A stretch of DNA of 64,000 nt from Dillenia suffruticosa (lineage: Eukaryota; Streptophyta; Magnoliopsida; Dilleniales; Dilleniaceae). The translations under genes were made by a program, and so were the position numbers. The notes under the pieces were generated by a model that did no database searches, was not told where the DNA came from, and was given only the letters and a program-made list of their open reading frames with translations. Location: assembly GCA_033439265.1 (NCBI GenBank), contig JAVTVX010000019.1, forward strand, positions 16,146,039 to 16,210,038, read 5' to 3'. Positions 11,261 through 22,175 of the stretch are shown piece after piece. How positions within the stretch are numbered: the first letter of the stretch is position 1; the number at the start of each line of letters is the position of its first letter.

Positions 11261-12220
11261 GCAATGTACGAAAATGACCTATTTTTTAAAAAAATTTTTT
11301 AAAAAAACCTGAGGGGGAAAATATTTCCCCAAATAACCCGTATTTGTCGCGGGTTGGACCCGCGACCGTATTTGTCGCGGGTTCAACCCGCGACAAAGCC
11401 ACGTGTTGGCTGGGGAGGTTTCCGCGTTTTGGAAACGCGGAAACCTATTCCGCGTCTTGGAAACGCGGAAACCCTATTCCGCGTCTTCCAAACGCGGAAA
11501 CCCTACCGCAAACCCTATTCCGCGTTTTGCAAACGCGGAAACCCCACAAACACACGCCATTACCCCAACCCCATTCCCTCCCAAAAATGCACGCTATTCC
11601 CTCCAAAAAACGCACGCCATTCCCCCCTCCAAATTGTTTTAATCTCCCAATTGTATTACCCCCTAATTATTTTAATTCGATTTTTGTAATTATATTTAAT
11701 TTCGATTTTTGTAATTATATCTAATTTAGACGATCCAAAATTATGTATTATAATAATTAAAATAAATCAGGTTAGTTTGTCTTTATAATTTTATGAAAAA
11801 TTATAAAATTAAAAAATAATTCTAAAAATTTTTAAAAATTAGAAAATAGTGACAAAAAATTCTCATAATTGAAAAAAATTGTAACATTACAAAATATTAG
11901 TATTAGTATCTAAAAATTATATGTTAAGATTCATTATATTTTAATATATTATTTTTCATTTTTGATTAATTTAATATAAAAATAATATCATATTGCATAA
12001 ATAATCAAAATCAATAGAGTTTTAAAATAGAGAATGAAAAAAAAACTATGATATATGTGTATTATCTAAACAGTTAAAGTAAAATAACAATTTGAAAAAA
12101 AAAAACTAATTTCTTATAAAACAAAAAGGAGAAACGAAACAAATAAAATCCGAGAAATGAACATATATAAATGAATCGAATTATTATTAATATAATATAG
12201 GATACAAAATACATAATATA
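11261..12220 (+). repeat. left arm of the palindrome
   Basis: Inverse complement of 12331-13290, with only scattered differences by eye (for example near 11364, 11407 and 11425-11450). The outer part holds two TTGTCGCGGGTT...AACCCGCGACAA palindromes and about five CCGCGTNTTNNAAACGCGG mini-hairpins (11340-11545). The inner part is very AT-rich. Open frames here (11344-11724) mirror those in the other arm and are not taken as genes. Confidence 0.9.
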
Positions 12221-12223
12221 TAA

Positions 12224-12313
12224 CTAACGTTGTCGTCGCCTTCTTGTATCATAACGTCTAACATCTAAATCTGTCCTGATATATGTAGTGTCGTCTTGGA
12301 ACGATAAACCCAT
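12224..12313 (-). CDS. 29-codon open frame in the palindrome loop, probably a relict C-terminus
   Basis: The spacer between the arms holds a minus-strand frame from ATG at 12313 to TAG at 12224. Its peptide begins MGLSFQDDTTYIRTD and ends RRYDTRRRRQR, a basic tail. It occupies most of the 110-base spacer. I think it is the surviving C-terminal tail of a larger protein once carried by a longer parental element; arginine-rich tails of this kind occur in plant mobile-domain proteins carried by transposons, but that link is an inference. Confidence 0.3.
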   Translation of the reverse strand: MGLSFQDDTTYIRTDLDVRRYDTRRRRQR

Positions 12314-12330
12314 ATCTATTATGTATTTTG

Positions 12331-13290
12331 TATATTATGTATTTTGTATCCTATATTATATTAATAATAATTCGATTCATTTATATATGTTCATTTCTCG
12401 GATTTTATTTGTTTCGTTTCTCCTTTTTGTTTTATAAGAAATTAGTTTTTTTTTTCAAATTGTTATTTTACTTTAACTGTTTAGATAATACACATATATC
12501 ATAGTTTTTTTTTTCATTCTCTATTTTAAAACTCTATTGATTTTGATTATTTATGCAATATGATATTATTTTTATATTAAATTAATCAAAAATGAAAAAT
12601 AATATATTAAAATATAATGAATCTTAACATATAATTTTTAGATACTAATACTAATATTTTGTAATGTTACAATTTTTTTCAATTATGAGAATTTTTTGTC
12701 ACTATTTTCTAATTTTTAAAAATTTTTAGAATTATTTTTTAATTTTATAATTTTTCATAAAATTATAAAGACAAACTAACCTGATTTATTTTAATTATTA
12801 TAATACATAATTTTGGATCGTCTAAATTAGATATAATTACAAAAATCGAAATTAAATATAATTACAAAAATCGAATTAAAATAATTAGGGGGTAATACAA
12901 TTGGGAGATTAAAACAATTTGGAGGGGGGAATGGTGTGCGTTTTTTGGAGGGAATGGCGTGCGTTTTTGGGAGGGAATGGGGTTGGGGTAATGGCGTGTG
13001 TTCGTGGGGTTTCCGCGTTTGCAAAACGCGGAATAGGGTTTGCGGTAGGGTTTCCGCGTTTGGAAGACGCGGAATAGGGTTTCCGCGTTTCGAAGACGCG
13101 GAATGCCTATTCCGCGTTTCCAAGACGCGGAAACCTCCCCAGCCTGCACGTGGCTTTGTCGCGGGTTGAACCCGCGACAAATACCGTCGCGGGTCCAACC
13201 CGCGACAAATACGGGTTATTCGGGGAAATATTTTCCCCCTCAGGTTTTTTTAAAAATTTTTTTAAAAAATGGGTCATTTTCGTACATTGC
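12331..13290 (-). repeat. right arm of the palindrome
   Basis: Inverse complement of 11261-12220 with identical length, so no net insertion or deletion since the palindrome formed. It ends with CGTACATTGC at 13290, directly abutting the right target-site copy. Confidence 0.9.
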
Positions 13291-13307
13291 TTGACCAGAG
13301 GGATCAA

Positions 13308-13331
13308 CCTTTTGGCTAGGATCAAGTGTAG
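13308..13331 (+). ncRNA. U2 snRNA-like 24-base fragment, copy 2 (not a full gene)
   Basis: It reads CCTTTTGGCTAGGATCAAG followed by TGTAG and differs from the remembered U2 5' region at one position (23 of 24). It lies in the duplicated segment, next to the palindrome target site. Flanking bases are not U2-like. Confidence 0.4.
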
Positions 13332-13615
13332 ACGAGAAGGATCCAAAATCCTTTAAATTCGCAGGCATTGGAGTAGAAAATATATATATATCTTATTTAC
13401 GATGGGACATATCATTTCTTTCTTTTCTCGGTAAAAATGGGACGAGAGTACTGACCTCCGATAAAAAGCTAAGTCTCGAATGTCATGATGCAAAAACATT
13501 GGATATAATTCCTGAGGAAAGATAGCAAATCGTGGAACCATGAGAAGTCAAGAGTCCAAGTATCTACACAAGTATTAAAAAAAATAAATTAAAAAATTGA
13601 TATTTAAGTTTCAGG

Positions 13616-14555
13616 ATTTTCATTAAATTTTTATATTTAGAATTTTAAGAAGTCGTGAAAAATGAATTTTAATTTTTAATTTTTTCATATTTTCTATTTC
13701 TAAAAAAAGATATAAAAAATTTAAAAACTATATTCAAAAGACACATATTTTTCTAATTTAGAAAAATAAAAAATATATTAAATATAATTTAGAAAGTAGG
13801 TTTTTATACCCATCTCTTTTCAATTAAATGAGTCAACTCATCCCTCCGTATTTTCTAATTCTTAAAAATTGAAAAATTTTGAAAAATATGGGATTTATTT
13901 ATAATAAAAAAACAACTCAAAAGATATTTTTTATTTCCCTTTATAAATTGAAAAACCGTATTTAATTTAAATACAAATTTTTTTTAGAAAATATTTTCAG
14001 AAAAACATTCTTGTTTTTCATAATTAAATGCAGCTTTAGAAATTAAAAAAAAAAGGTTTTAGTGCCATTAATAAAAAAATTAATCTCTCCTTTTCATTCT
14101 GGTCTCGCCTCTCCTCTCTCTCCTGTAGCTGGTTGAAAATCGGAGAGTTACAGTTTTAGACAAAGAGGAAAGAATAAGGGCAAATTTTGTCCAAAAAACA
14201 TGTATCCTGAATAATAAAACATTTTCTTTTTATCCTTATAAAATTTAATCTTATTTGGTCTGACCGATTAATCTTTGAAAAACAAACTAAAAGTTTAGCA
14301 CAGAACTTTTCCTTTGGATTAAAACTAAGAGGAGAGAGAGAAGGGAGAAAGAATAGGGAAGAGAGAAGATAGAGATAGGAGAAAGAAATCCGGAGGAGGA
14401 GAAGAGAGGAGAGAGGAGAGAGCCCGGTGGGGGAGGAGACATGAAAGAGAAAGAAGAAAGAGGTGAAAAGAGAGTGAAAGAAGAGAGGGGAGAAAAACCC
14501 GCCAAAGAAAGAGAGAACAAAAAAAGTGAGGAAAGAGAAGGGAAGAGAAGAGATT

Positions 14556-14586
<31 letters not shown>

Positions 14587-14984
14587 AACCAGGAGCATTG
14601 ATACATTTTGACAAAGAAATCTTAAATCTTAAATCTTAAATACGAAAATAAAAATTTTTATATTCTCATTATTAAAATATCCCAAAAAATCCTTAATTCA
14701 TATCTTTAATTTCGTCCTCGTGGGTAGGACCCACCAAAGGCAGTTCGGACCAATAAATATCACGCTTTAATTATGTCAGAACTTATAAGGCTCTAGACAA
14801 CGTTCGTTCCACAATCGTGAAAGTCTCAGCCTACGAAATCGCAACCACCAATGTAGGGAGCAGCAAATGCAAAATATAGGTCACTGGAAGCCACCTGCCC
14901 CTCGGTAGTTGATAGGGACAAGTGTCCAAGGCTGGAAAGAGAGAAAATATAAATAATAATAATAATAATAGTGACAGAAGCGTG
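13616..14984. other. AT-rich intergenic DNA and CER1 upstream region, with long purine tract
   Basis: No gene is recognised. 14326-14555 is a GA-rich purine tract (many GAGAGA and GGAGGAGA words) ending in poly-T at 14562-14586; both strands have open frames here only because of composition. 14700-14984 is the likely CER1 promoter region, with an (ATA)n run at 14947-14970. Confidence 0.6.
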
Positions 14985-14993
14985 TATATAAGG
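14985..14993 (+). promoter_or_regulatory. CER1: TATA box of the CER1 gene
   Basis: TATATAAGG lies 56 bases before the CER1 start codon, placing transcription start near 15015-15025 with a short leader. The fit is from consensus and position only. Confidence 0.6.
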
Positions 14994-15048
14994 TCGCACT
15001 CTCAACTCGTGGTGTCACGCCCAAGAGGCAGAGCTACACACAAAATAT

Positions 15049-18000
15049 ATGGCTTCGAATCCTGGAGTTCTTACTGATTGGCCTTGGACATGCCTTGGTA
15101 GCTTCAAGGTATACTCTCTCTCTCCTTGAATATATGTTTCATGCAATGTTTGGCTCTTGGCTCCAGATTTTCATTGTCCTTTCATCTGCAACTTAATGAT
15201 CAAAGCTTTTGACGTAGGGTCCTAACATTATCTTTATTTTTACACATCTTTAAGTTTTACAGTAACAAAAATGATATGTTATACCTTACACAAGCAAAGA
15301 GAGTCATTGTGGGGGTGGGTTCAAGCTCTCACGACTGGAGGGGATGAGCTCCCTTGACGCTGGGATTATGTTGCACCCCACATTCGCCCTTAATAAAACA
15401 GTATTTAATATGCTCTGTGGAAAAACCAATGCTTCTTTCTTTTGCGGTTGAAAGTTAATATATATTTTTTTAAAAGCCCAAAAGAAGTTTCAGAATTTTA
15501 AAGCTCTTGCTGACTTGAGTATGCACATACTTGGTTACTGAAAACCAATGCGATTATTAATGCTTTAGTATTTATGGCTGATTTATTTAATTTGTTGGGG
15601 GATGTGTTGAAGTACATGATATTGGCTCCATGGGCGGGGTATTGCACCTACTCTTACATGTCGAAAGGAGAAAAAGAGAGAGACTTCAGTAGCTTTCTGA
15701 TTTTCCCGTTTCTGCTATGGAGGATGCTTCACAATCAGATTTGGATTTCCTTCTCTCGTCACCAGACTGCCAAAGGAACTAAAAGAATTCTCGACAGGAG
15801 CATTGAGTTTGAACAAGTTGACAGAGAACGCAACTGGTGATCCCTCTCCCTTATGTTTCATTGTGTGTGATGTGATGTGATGGCAGCTGTTAAAAAAAGG
15901 TTAAATTTCATTGACAAATGCCTTATGAAAATAATTCCTGCTAGGTATGAAAAATTTTGCAACTTTTGTTTTAAGGTGTTTTTTCGATTGAAGGTAGAAA
16001 AAGAAAGGGGAAAAAAAAACTAAAAGAAGAATATAATCTCGCTAGCAAAAATGTAAAGATAGGAACAGTAAAGGAGAGAATCGACAAGAAGAGAGATAGA
16101 TAAAAGATTGAAAGGAAGAGAGAGAGGAAAAGAAAAGAAAAGAAATTCAGTGGTTTGTCATTCATAAAACCTTGATCAAAGTGGCTACTATGGAACGCAA
16201 AGATTTGAAAACGTAGAAGAGCTAATTTCAAGGAATTAAACTTTTAGATGGTTAAAATTTTTTCAGAAAATGGACTATTTTCCCAAAAACTTATGAGAAG
16301 ATGGCTTTTTAATATTGAGGGAAAGGGAACTCTTTTTTTCAAAGATCTCTCTCTCTCTCACTGTAATTATGAAATACTGATTACTTCATTGTGGTATTAT
16401 GATTGTGCAGGGATGATCAAATATTGTTCAATGGAGTAATATTTTACGTAGGAATATTTACAATTCCAGGGGCAACTCACTTGCCATTTTGGAGAACAGA
16501 TGGTGTAATCCAAACAATTTTACTTCATGTGGGTCCTGTGGAGTTTCTCTACTATTGGATCCATAGAGCACTGCATCACCATTACTTTTACTCTCGCTAT
16601 CACTCACATCACCACTCCTCTATTGTCACCGAGCCCATTTCATGTATGTTTTCTTCTCTCTCTCTCTCTTTCTCTCAATAACTGGTCATGGTCACAGTGT
16701 GATTGAAGAGTCCAGGGCCCAATTCTTTTTTTTGGTCATAAAGGAGGTTACGGTCCTTGAATAGAGGGATCAGGGGTCACACGCACACACACACGCATGT
16801 ATGTGTGTGTGTTTATATATATCACCTTACAGTTGAGCTTCAATCCTTGATGTCCATGAACCTCAATGTGTTACATTATGGTGGTATTTAAAATAAAAAA
16901 AAAAATCTTAACTTGTTTCATCTAATTAACTTATTTATATTTAATTTTGTTTTATTTAACTATTTTTAACTAAAGTAAAATATTTATGATAGATATATAA
17001 AATTTTACAAATGAAAATTATTTTATATGTAAAAATATTTGAATTATTGTTATATTAATAATTTTTTTATTAAAAATTTCTATAATCTCAATAGTTTGGA
17101 CTTGTATCATCACACATCTAAAACAAGACCTTCCAAAAGTTTTCAATAATACACAAGTAGACATAGCCTGACCATTGTATATGTGATTTTTACTCTTTTG
17201 TGAAATAGGTTTAATTTTTAGTGATCGAAGTATATTTAGCAATTATAATGGAAAAAAAAAGCTCTCTGGTGTAATCTAAGCACAAAATTAAAAATTGGTT
17301 CAGTTGAATGATTTCACTCGATTAAAAATTCAGATTAATAGTCCAGTTTGAAAAATAAAAATTTTTATTCGGACTCCACTCGAAACCCAAATAACCCAAA
17401 TCAATGAAACCCAAACCATTTATTCGAGTTTAATGATTTCAGCTTTAAATAAAATTTTTATTCAAATTAATGGTTATGTGGAATTGGTTCGGGTAAGTGA
17501 AACCCAAACCATTTAACCCTAAATTTAATTCGGGTAAATTGATTTGAGTTTCATGTGATTTGATTAGGTTTTCGGTTGGATTTTTTCAAATTCAAAACCC
17601 TAATAATCCAAACCCGAATCCACCCGAATGAATACTCCTAACTAGCTCTCACTAAATAACCTAAATAATATATTTATTTATTTATTTTTATTTGTGCAGC
17701 TGTGATTCATCCATTTGCGGAACACATTGTATATTTCCTTCTGTTTGCCATACCATTGTACACAACGGTGTTCATTAGAACTGCCTCCGTTGTCTCCTTC
17801 GCGGGCTATATAACTTATATTGATTTTATGAACAACATGGGGCACTGCAATTTCGAGTTTATCCCATATAGGCTCTTCTCTATCTTTCCACCCCTCAAGT
17901 ACATCATGTATACACCATCGTGAGTCTCTCTCTACAACACCTTTTTTCCCGTTAACGTTACTCTTTTTACAGGGTATAGTTCCCAATTATAATATGCATT

Positions 18001-20226
18001 CACCATTATAATATATTCTAGAGACACCTCGTGGCAAGGTTGTCTAAAGTTGATAAGGCGGCACAAGTTATTATATATACATAAGTAGGAAAACAAAAGA
18101 GAGACTGATTCCTTGTTCATCTTTGCAGGTTCCATTCCCTACATCATACACAATTCAGGACCAACTACTCCCTATTCATGCCCATTTATGACTACATATA
18201 TGGTACCTTAGACCATGCTTCAGATCAAGTCTATGAAAATGCCTTGAAAAGGCCTGAGGATTCGCCTGATGTAGTTCACCTCACACATCTTACTACGCCG
18301 GAGTCTATTTATCATCTTCGCCTAGGGTTCGCATCGTTGGCCTCTAAACCTCAAAAGTCAAGATGGTACACTTGCCTGCTATGGCCTGTTACACTCTGGT
18401 CTATGGTGTTGGCATTGATCCATGGTCGGACTTTTACTGTTGAAAGAAACGCATTCAAAAAGCTCAAATTACAAACATGGGCAATTCCGAAATACAGTAT
18501 GCAAGTATGAAATTTTTTTAGAGGAATATTTTTATGCTTTGAAATTGCTTTGTTGCTCATGGAATTGGCAGTAAAGTGAACGTTTTTGTGGATGTGATAG
18601 TACTTCTTCAAATGGCAAAAAGAAACTATCAATGGATTGATTGAGGAAGCCATACTAGAGGCAGAAGGAAAAGGCACTAAAGTGTTGAGTTTAGGCCTTT
18701 TGAACCAGGCAAGTAATCGCACATTTTCTTTTCATAGTTATATGTTCTGCAAGAGTAACTATTTGGTTGAATTTCACTATGACTTGCAGGGGGAGGAACT
18801 TAACAAAAGCGGAGAAGTATACATTCAAAAGTATCCACAGCTAAAGGTAAAGGTCGTGGATGGGAGTAGTCTAACAGTGGCAGTGGTGCTCAATAGCATT
18901 CCCACGTCAACAACTCAAGTACTGTATAGAGGCAACCTCTCGAAGGTCGCCTATGCCATCGTTCTCGCTTTATGCCAAAAGGGTATCCAAGTAAGCACAC
19001 CATAAAAATTAAGCTTAGTTCATCAAACTTGAAAGTATGCCCAAATTGGCCCAGTATCATTGCTGGAATCAACTTGTTCTTTTGGCCTAGTTTGATGAAC
19101 AAAATTGGGTATTAAAGGAAAGTGCATCTGTGAAAAAAAAATTATATATAAAAAAGAATAGACCCATAAAAAACTTAATAACATAACACATTTTGAATTC
19201 AAGTTATTTATTTATTTTGGCTATTGCTACAATTTTTCAGGTTGCCACTTTGCGCAAGAGCGAGTATGAGAAGCTCAATACTAAGATTCCCATGGGAAAT
19301 AATTTAGTTCTTTCAAAAAGTTATGCTCATAAGGTACTCTCTCTCTCTCTCTCATATTAGGAAGGAACACCTTTAGAGCCTCCTCAGTTCATCCATTTTT
19401 CAACAATTTGCAATTTGAATGACTTTATTTTGTCATAATGAGATTTTGAAATTAAGAATGAAACATTGAATTCAAACAAGGCCCATGAAATTGTTGTATA
19501 TGTATTTCAGATATGGTTAGTTGGGGACGGATTTTCTGATGAAGAACAACTGAAAGCACCAAGAGGAACAGTATTCATTCCATTTTTTCAACTCCCTCCC
19601 AAGGAATTGCGAAAGGATTGTTCATATCATTTTACCCCCGCTATGATCACCCCGATGTCTCTTGAGAATCTTGACTCTTGTGAGGTTTGTCTTTTCATCC
19701 ATGAAATGGGATTCACTGTTTATCTAATGCTGCATCACATTTTATTCTTTATAGTGGAGAAAACTGATCTTTAAGGCTAGAGGTGGAGCATTAACCATAG
19801 AGTGCGTCACACCAACAATTAGTTGTGATTGCATTATTTAAAGACATATTTTGGTGCACGACTTAGCAATTAGAAATGATCATGATTGACGAAGCTTTGA
19901 TGAAATCTAATATTTTAATCAGTTTAGGTTCTCTATCATTAAAAATGAGTCCACCCATTTACTTAGAATAATGAACTAATCCAAACCCACTCTGAGCGTA
20001 ATTCTTAAGGTTTTAGCTACAAAAAAATTGAAAATAAAAAATGTTGCAGAATGGGTTGCCAAGAAGGGCGATGAGTGCGTGGAGAGTGGCCGGAATTGTG
20101 CATGCCTTGGAAGGTTGGAACGTGCATGAGTGCGGTGAGACTATGTTCGACATCGAAAGAGTTTGGCAAGCCAGCCTTCAACATGGATTTCGTCCTTTGA
20201 TCACCTCCAAAGCTCTGTCTGAATAA
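15049..20226 (+). CDS. CER1: CER1-type very-long-chain aldehyde decarbonylase (alkane-forming), 10 exons
   Basis: Coding exons: 15049-15108, 15613-15836, 16411-16643, 17700-17919, 18129-18504, 18601-18708, 18790-18990, 19241-19333, 19511-19684, 20050-20226. Joined they give 621 codons with no internal stop, close to the about 625 of Arabidopsis CER1. The start MASNPGVLTDWPWT matches the family N-terminus. The di-iron fatty-acid-hydroxylase part has H146-x3-H150, H159-x2-HH and H248-x2-HH clusters plus H176 and H181. The C-terminal WAX2-type domain includes GEELNKSGEVYI, KVWLVG-like IWLVGDG, and MSAWRVAGIVHALEGW. CER1 works in the ER membrane with CER3 to turn very-long-chain acyl-CoA into wax alkanes. 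All introns are GT-AG except intron 6 (18709-18789), which starts GC. Specialised function relative to paralogues cannot be judged from sequence. Confidence 0.95.
16778..16813. repeat. (AC)n/(TG)n microsatellite in CER1 intron 3
   Basis: An AC-rich run is followed directly by a TG-rich run, so the stretch can also fold on itself. It lies inside the longest CER1 intron. Confidence 0.7.
17270..17640. repeat. probable MITE remnant in CER1 intron 3
   Basis: Repeated AACCCAAA, CCCGAAT and TCGGGT words in both orientations end in CCGAATGAATACTCCTA, an end typical of small plant hAT-type MITEs. The left end is not clear, so no target duplication is claimed. Confidence 0.35.
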
Positions 20227-21863
20227 GTAAGCTTTGCTCATTTTATAGTTGTACCCTTTTTATGTGCTTATTGACCTAAAACTTTCAATGCAAGCAAGAG
20301 TTTGGAATCATAGATTGACCATACGAGTCAAAACTCTTGTTGACTATAGTGGTATTTTAGCAACTATCATCATGTATCATATATTGTATGATGACGTGAT
20401 TGTCTATCAAATAAGGAACTACTAGGGTTTATTATCATAATATGTTAAATAGTATTCCAAAGTGAGCCTATCCATATCCAAATTGGTGGATTCAACATTT
20501 GTGGATTCAAGGTACAAAAAGGTGTTCAAGTTATCATTGTCGATTCAACATGCAATAAGAGTTAAGGCTTCCTTGTCCGGTGTAGTTTTGAAAAGAATTA
20601 AGAGTAAATAAAGGCACTATGACAATGGGTGGGGATTGCTTGTTCTAAATCAGCGACATGTTAGTACTAACAACCAAAAAGCTGTCCTAGTTAAACAAAG
20701 ACGAATGGTGGTAACCCATGAAAAAGAGAGAAGGGAAATTTTAATGCAAAGGATTACATGATTTTCTTAAGATGCCACTATTTCCACGGCTGAGGCAAAA
20801 CCCTTCCAATATCCCAAACCAAGGGAATGACGAGCGTGGCTTTAAAGATCGACAAGTATTGTAAACTCAAACTCTAAAAACTTAAAAAAAAAATAATCAT
20901 GCCGACATCTAGTTGATCCAATGATCGAGCATCGGTACATTTTAAATAAAATTTTGAATTTGAGTCTTATGTATAAGAGAAACAGATATTGACAGAGTTT
21001 TATTTTATAAAAGTTCAATTTAACTTGAACTAAATTTAATCAAATTTAACGTAATTATCAGATAACGATGATTTGAGGGCAAACTTTGATACAACGGTGG
21101 AGTTATTCCTTTAATAACCTCAAGATGGTTTGGGTATATTATAGATTTTTAATTTGATTAACTCAAGGTTTTAAATATAATACATAAATATAAAAATTCT
21201 CTACATTATCAGCTATCTTTTAAGATGGAATAAATTCTTTTCTCATACAGTATCAAAATAGTTTGAAAAGTCATAACCATTCTATTCGGAACCGGTCTAG
21301 AGAGAGAAAATAACGGAGAATTATATATGAGTAGACATTTAAATAATGGATTTTTTTTTTTTTTTATTTTTTGGTTGTAGGAGGTTATTGCCGAAAATAA
21401 ATAGAAGTTTTATTTTGAGAAAACAGTAAAGATTTGACATATATACATGTTTAAAGGTAATTTTGGAAGGAAATAAGACATAATATTAGAGATGTTAAAA
21501 TGGTTGAGTTTCCTTACTATAGTAATAGATAATTTAAAGAGATAATGGAGTGTTAAAAAATTTTTATTTTAAATTTTTTTTGATGTTTTTTTTTTTATTA
21601 AAATGATCGTATATATTTTTATATTTTTTTATGACTTTATTACTTTATTTATGGAAAAGAAAAAATTATCGGGAAGTTACCCGCTTGCAAACAAAAGTTG
21701 ATACAAAGACACATTCTCGACCATCACGATGATGTAACCCTTTTGTGATTTTCCCTTTTCTTGGTCCCCGTAGCCACATAAATGTAGGTCTTGGAGACTC
21801 CGATTCCCCGTGTCATGGGCACACCAATTGAAGACATTTGGCTTTCAAATGTGGCGTATTTGC

Positions 21864-21909
<46 letters not shown>

Positions 21910-22175
21910 CTTCAATATCTCTTGTAGCATATGGTAAATGGACATGCATTTTAATATTGTGTAAATTTTATTATGGGAAAATCAAACACACCCCACCCCA
22001 CCCCACGGCCATCCCCTCCACCGTCCACCCTCCAAATGAAAAGGAAAAAAAAATTATGTAAAAGAAAAAGAAAGTATAGATTGATGGAAACTATTCTTTT
22101 TTTTTTATTATATAAAAATTTAAATTTGTGATTACTAAATTGGGGGAGGAGAGTTTATACTACTAAGTTATCTGC
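20227..22175. other. CER1 3' flank and AT-rich intergenic DNA
   Basis: The first few hundred bases will include the CER1 3' untranslated region; no clear polyadenylation site was chosen. The rest is AT-rich with no recognised gene. 21765-21855 is copy 3 of the segment at 5055-5215. 21870-21907 is a (TA)n microsatellite. Confidence 0.55.

Larger units (their letters stand above)
11247..13303. mobile_element. 2.03-kb near-perfect palindromic (foldback) element with target duplication
   Basis: The element is 11261-13290: arms 11261-12220 and 12331-13290 (960 bases each, inverted) around a 110-base spacer. Terminal sequence is GCAATGTACGAAAATGACC in both arms. Flanks are TTGACCAGAGGGGA (11247-11260) and TTGACCAGAGGGA (13291-13303), a 13-14-base direct repeat. 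The paralogous segment at 7930-8515 has one uninterrupted copy of the site. Long terminal inverted repeats suggest a Mutator-like or foldback relative, although the duplication is longer than the usual 9 bases of Mutator elements. Confidence 0.9.

Noticed and set aside
11344..11724. Open frames of 79-126 codons in the palindrome arm, mirrored at 12827-13198
   Set aside because: They are made of translated hairpin repeats, occur in three overlapping frames and have no recognised domain.
14287..14606. Open frames rich in S, L and F on the minus strand
   Set aside because: Translation of a GA/CT-rich tract; no domain.
16411..16681. Treating the open frames inside the CER1 locus as separate small genes
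   Set aside because: They are single exons with extra intron read-through; joining at splice sites gives one uninterrupted 621-codon frame.
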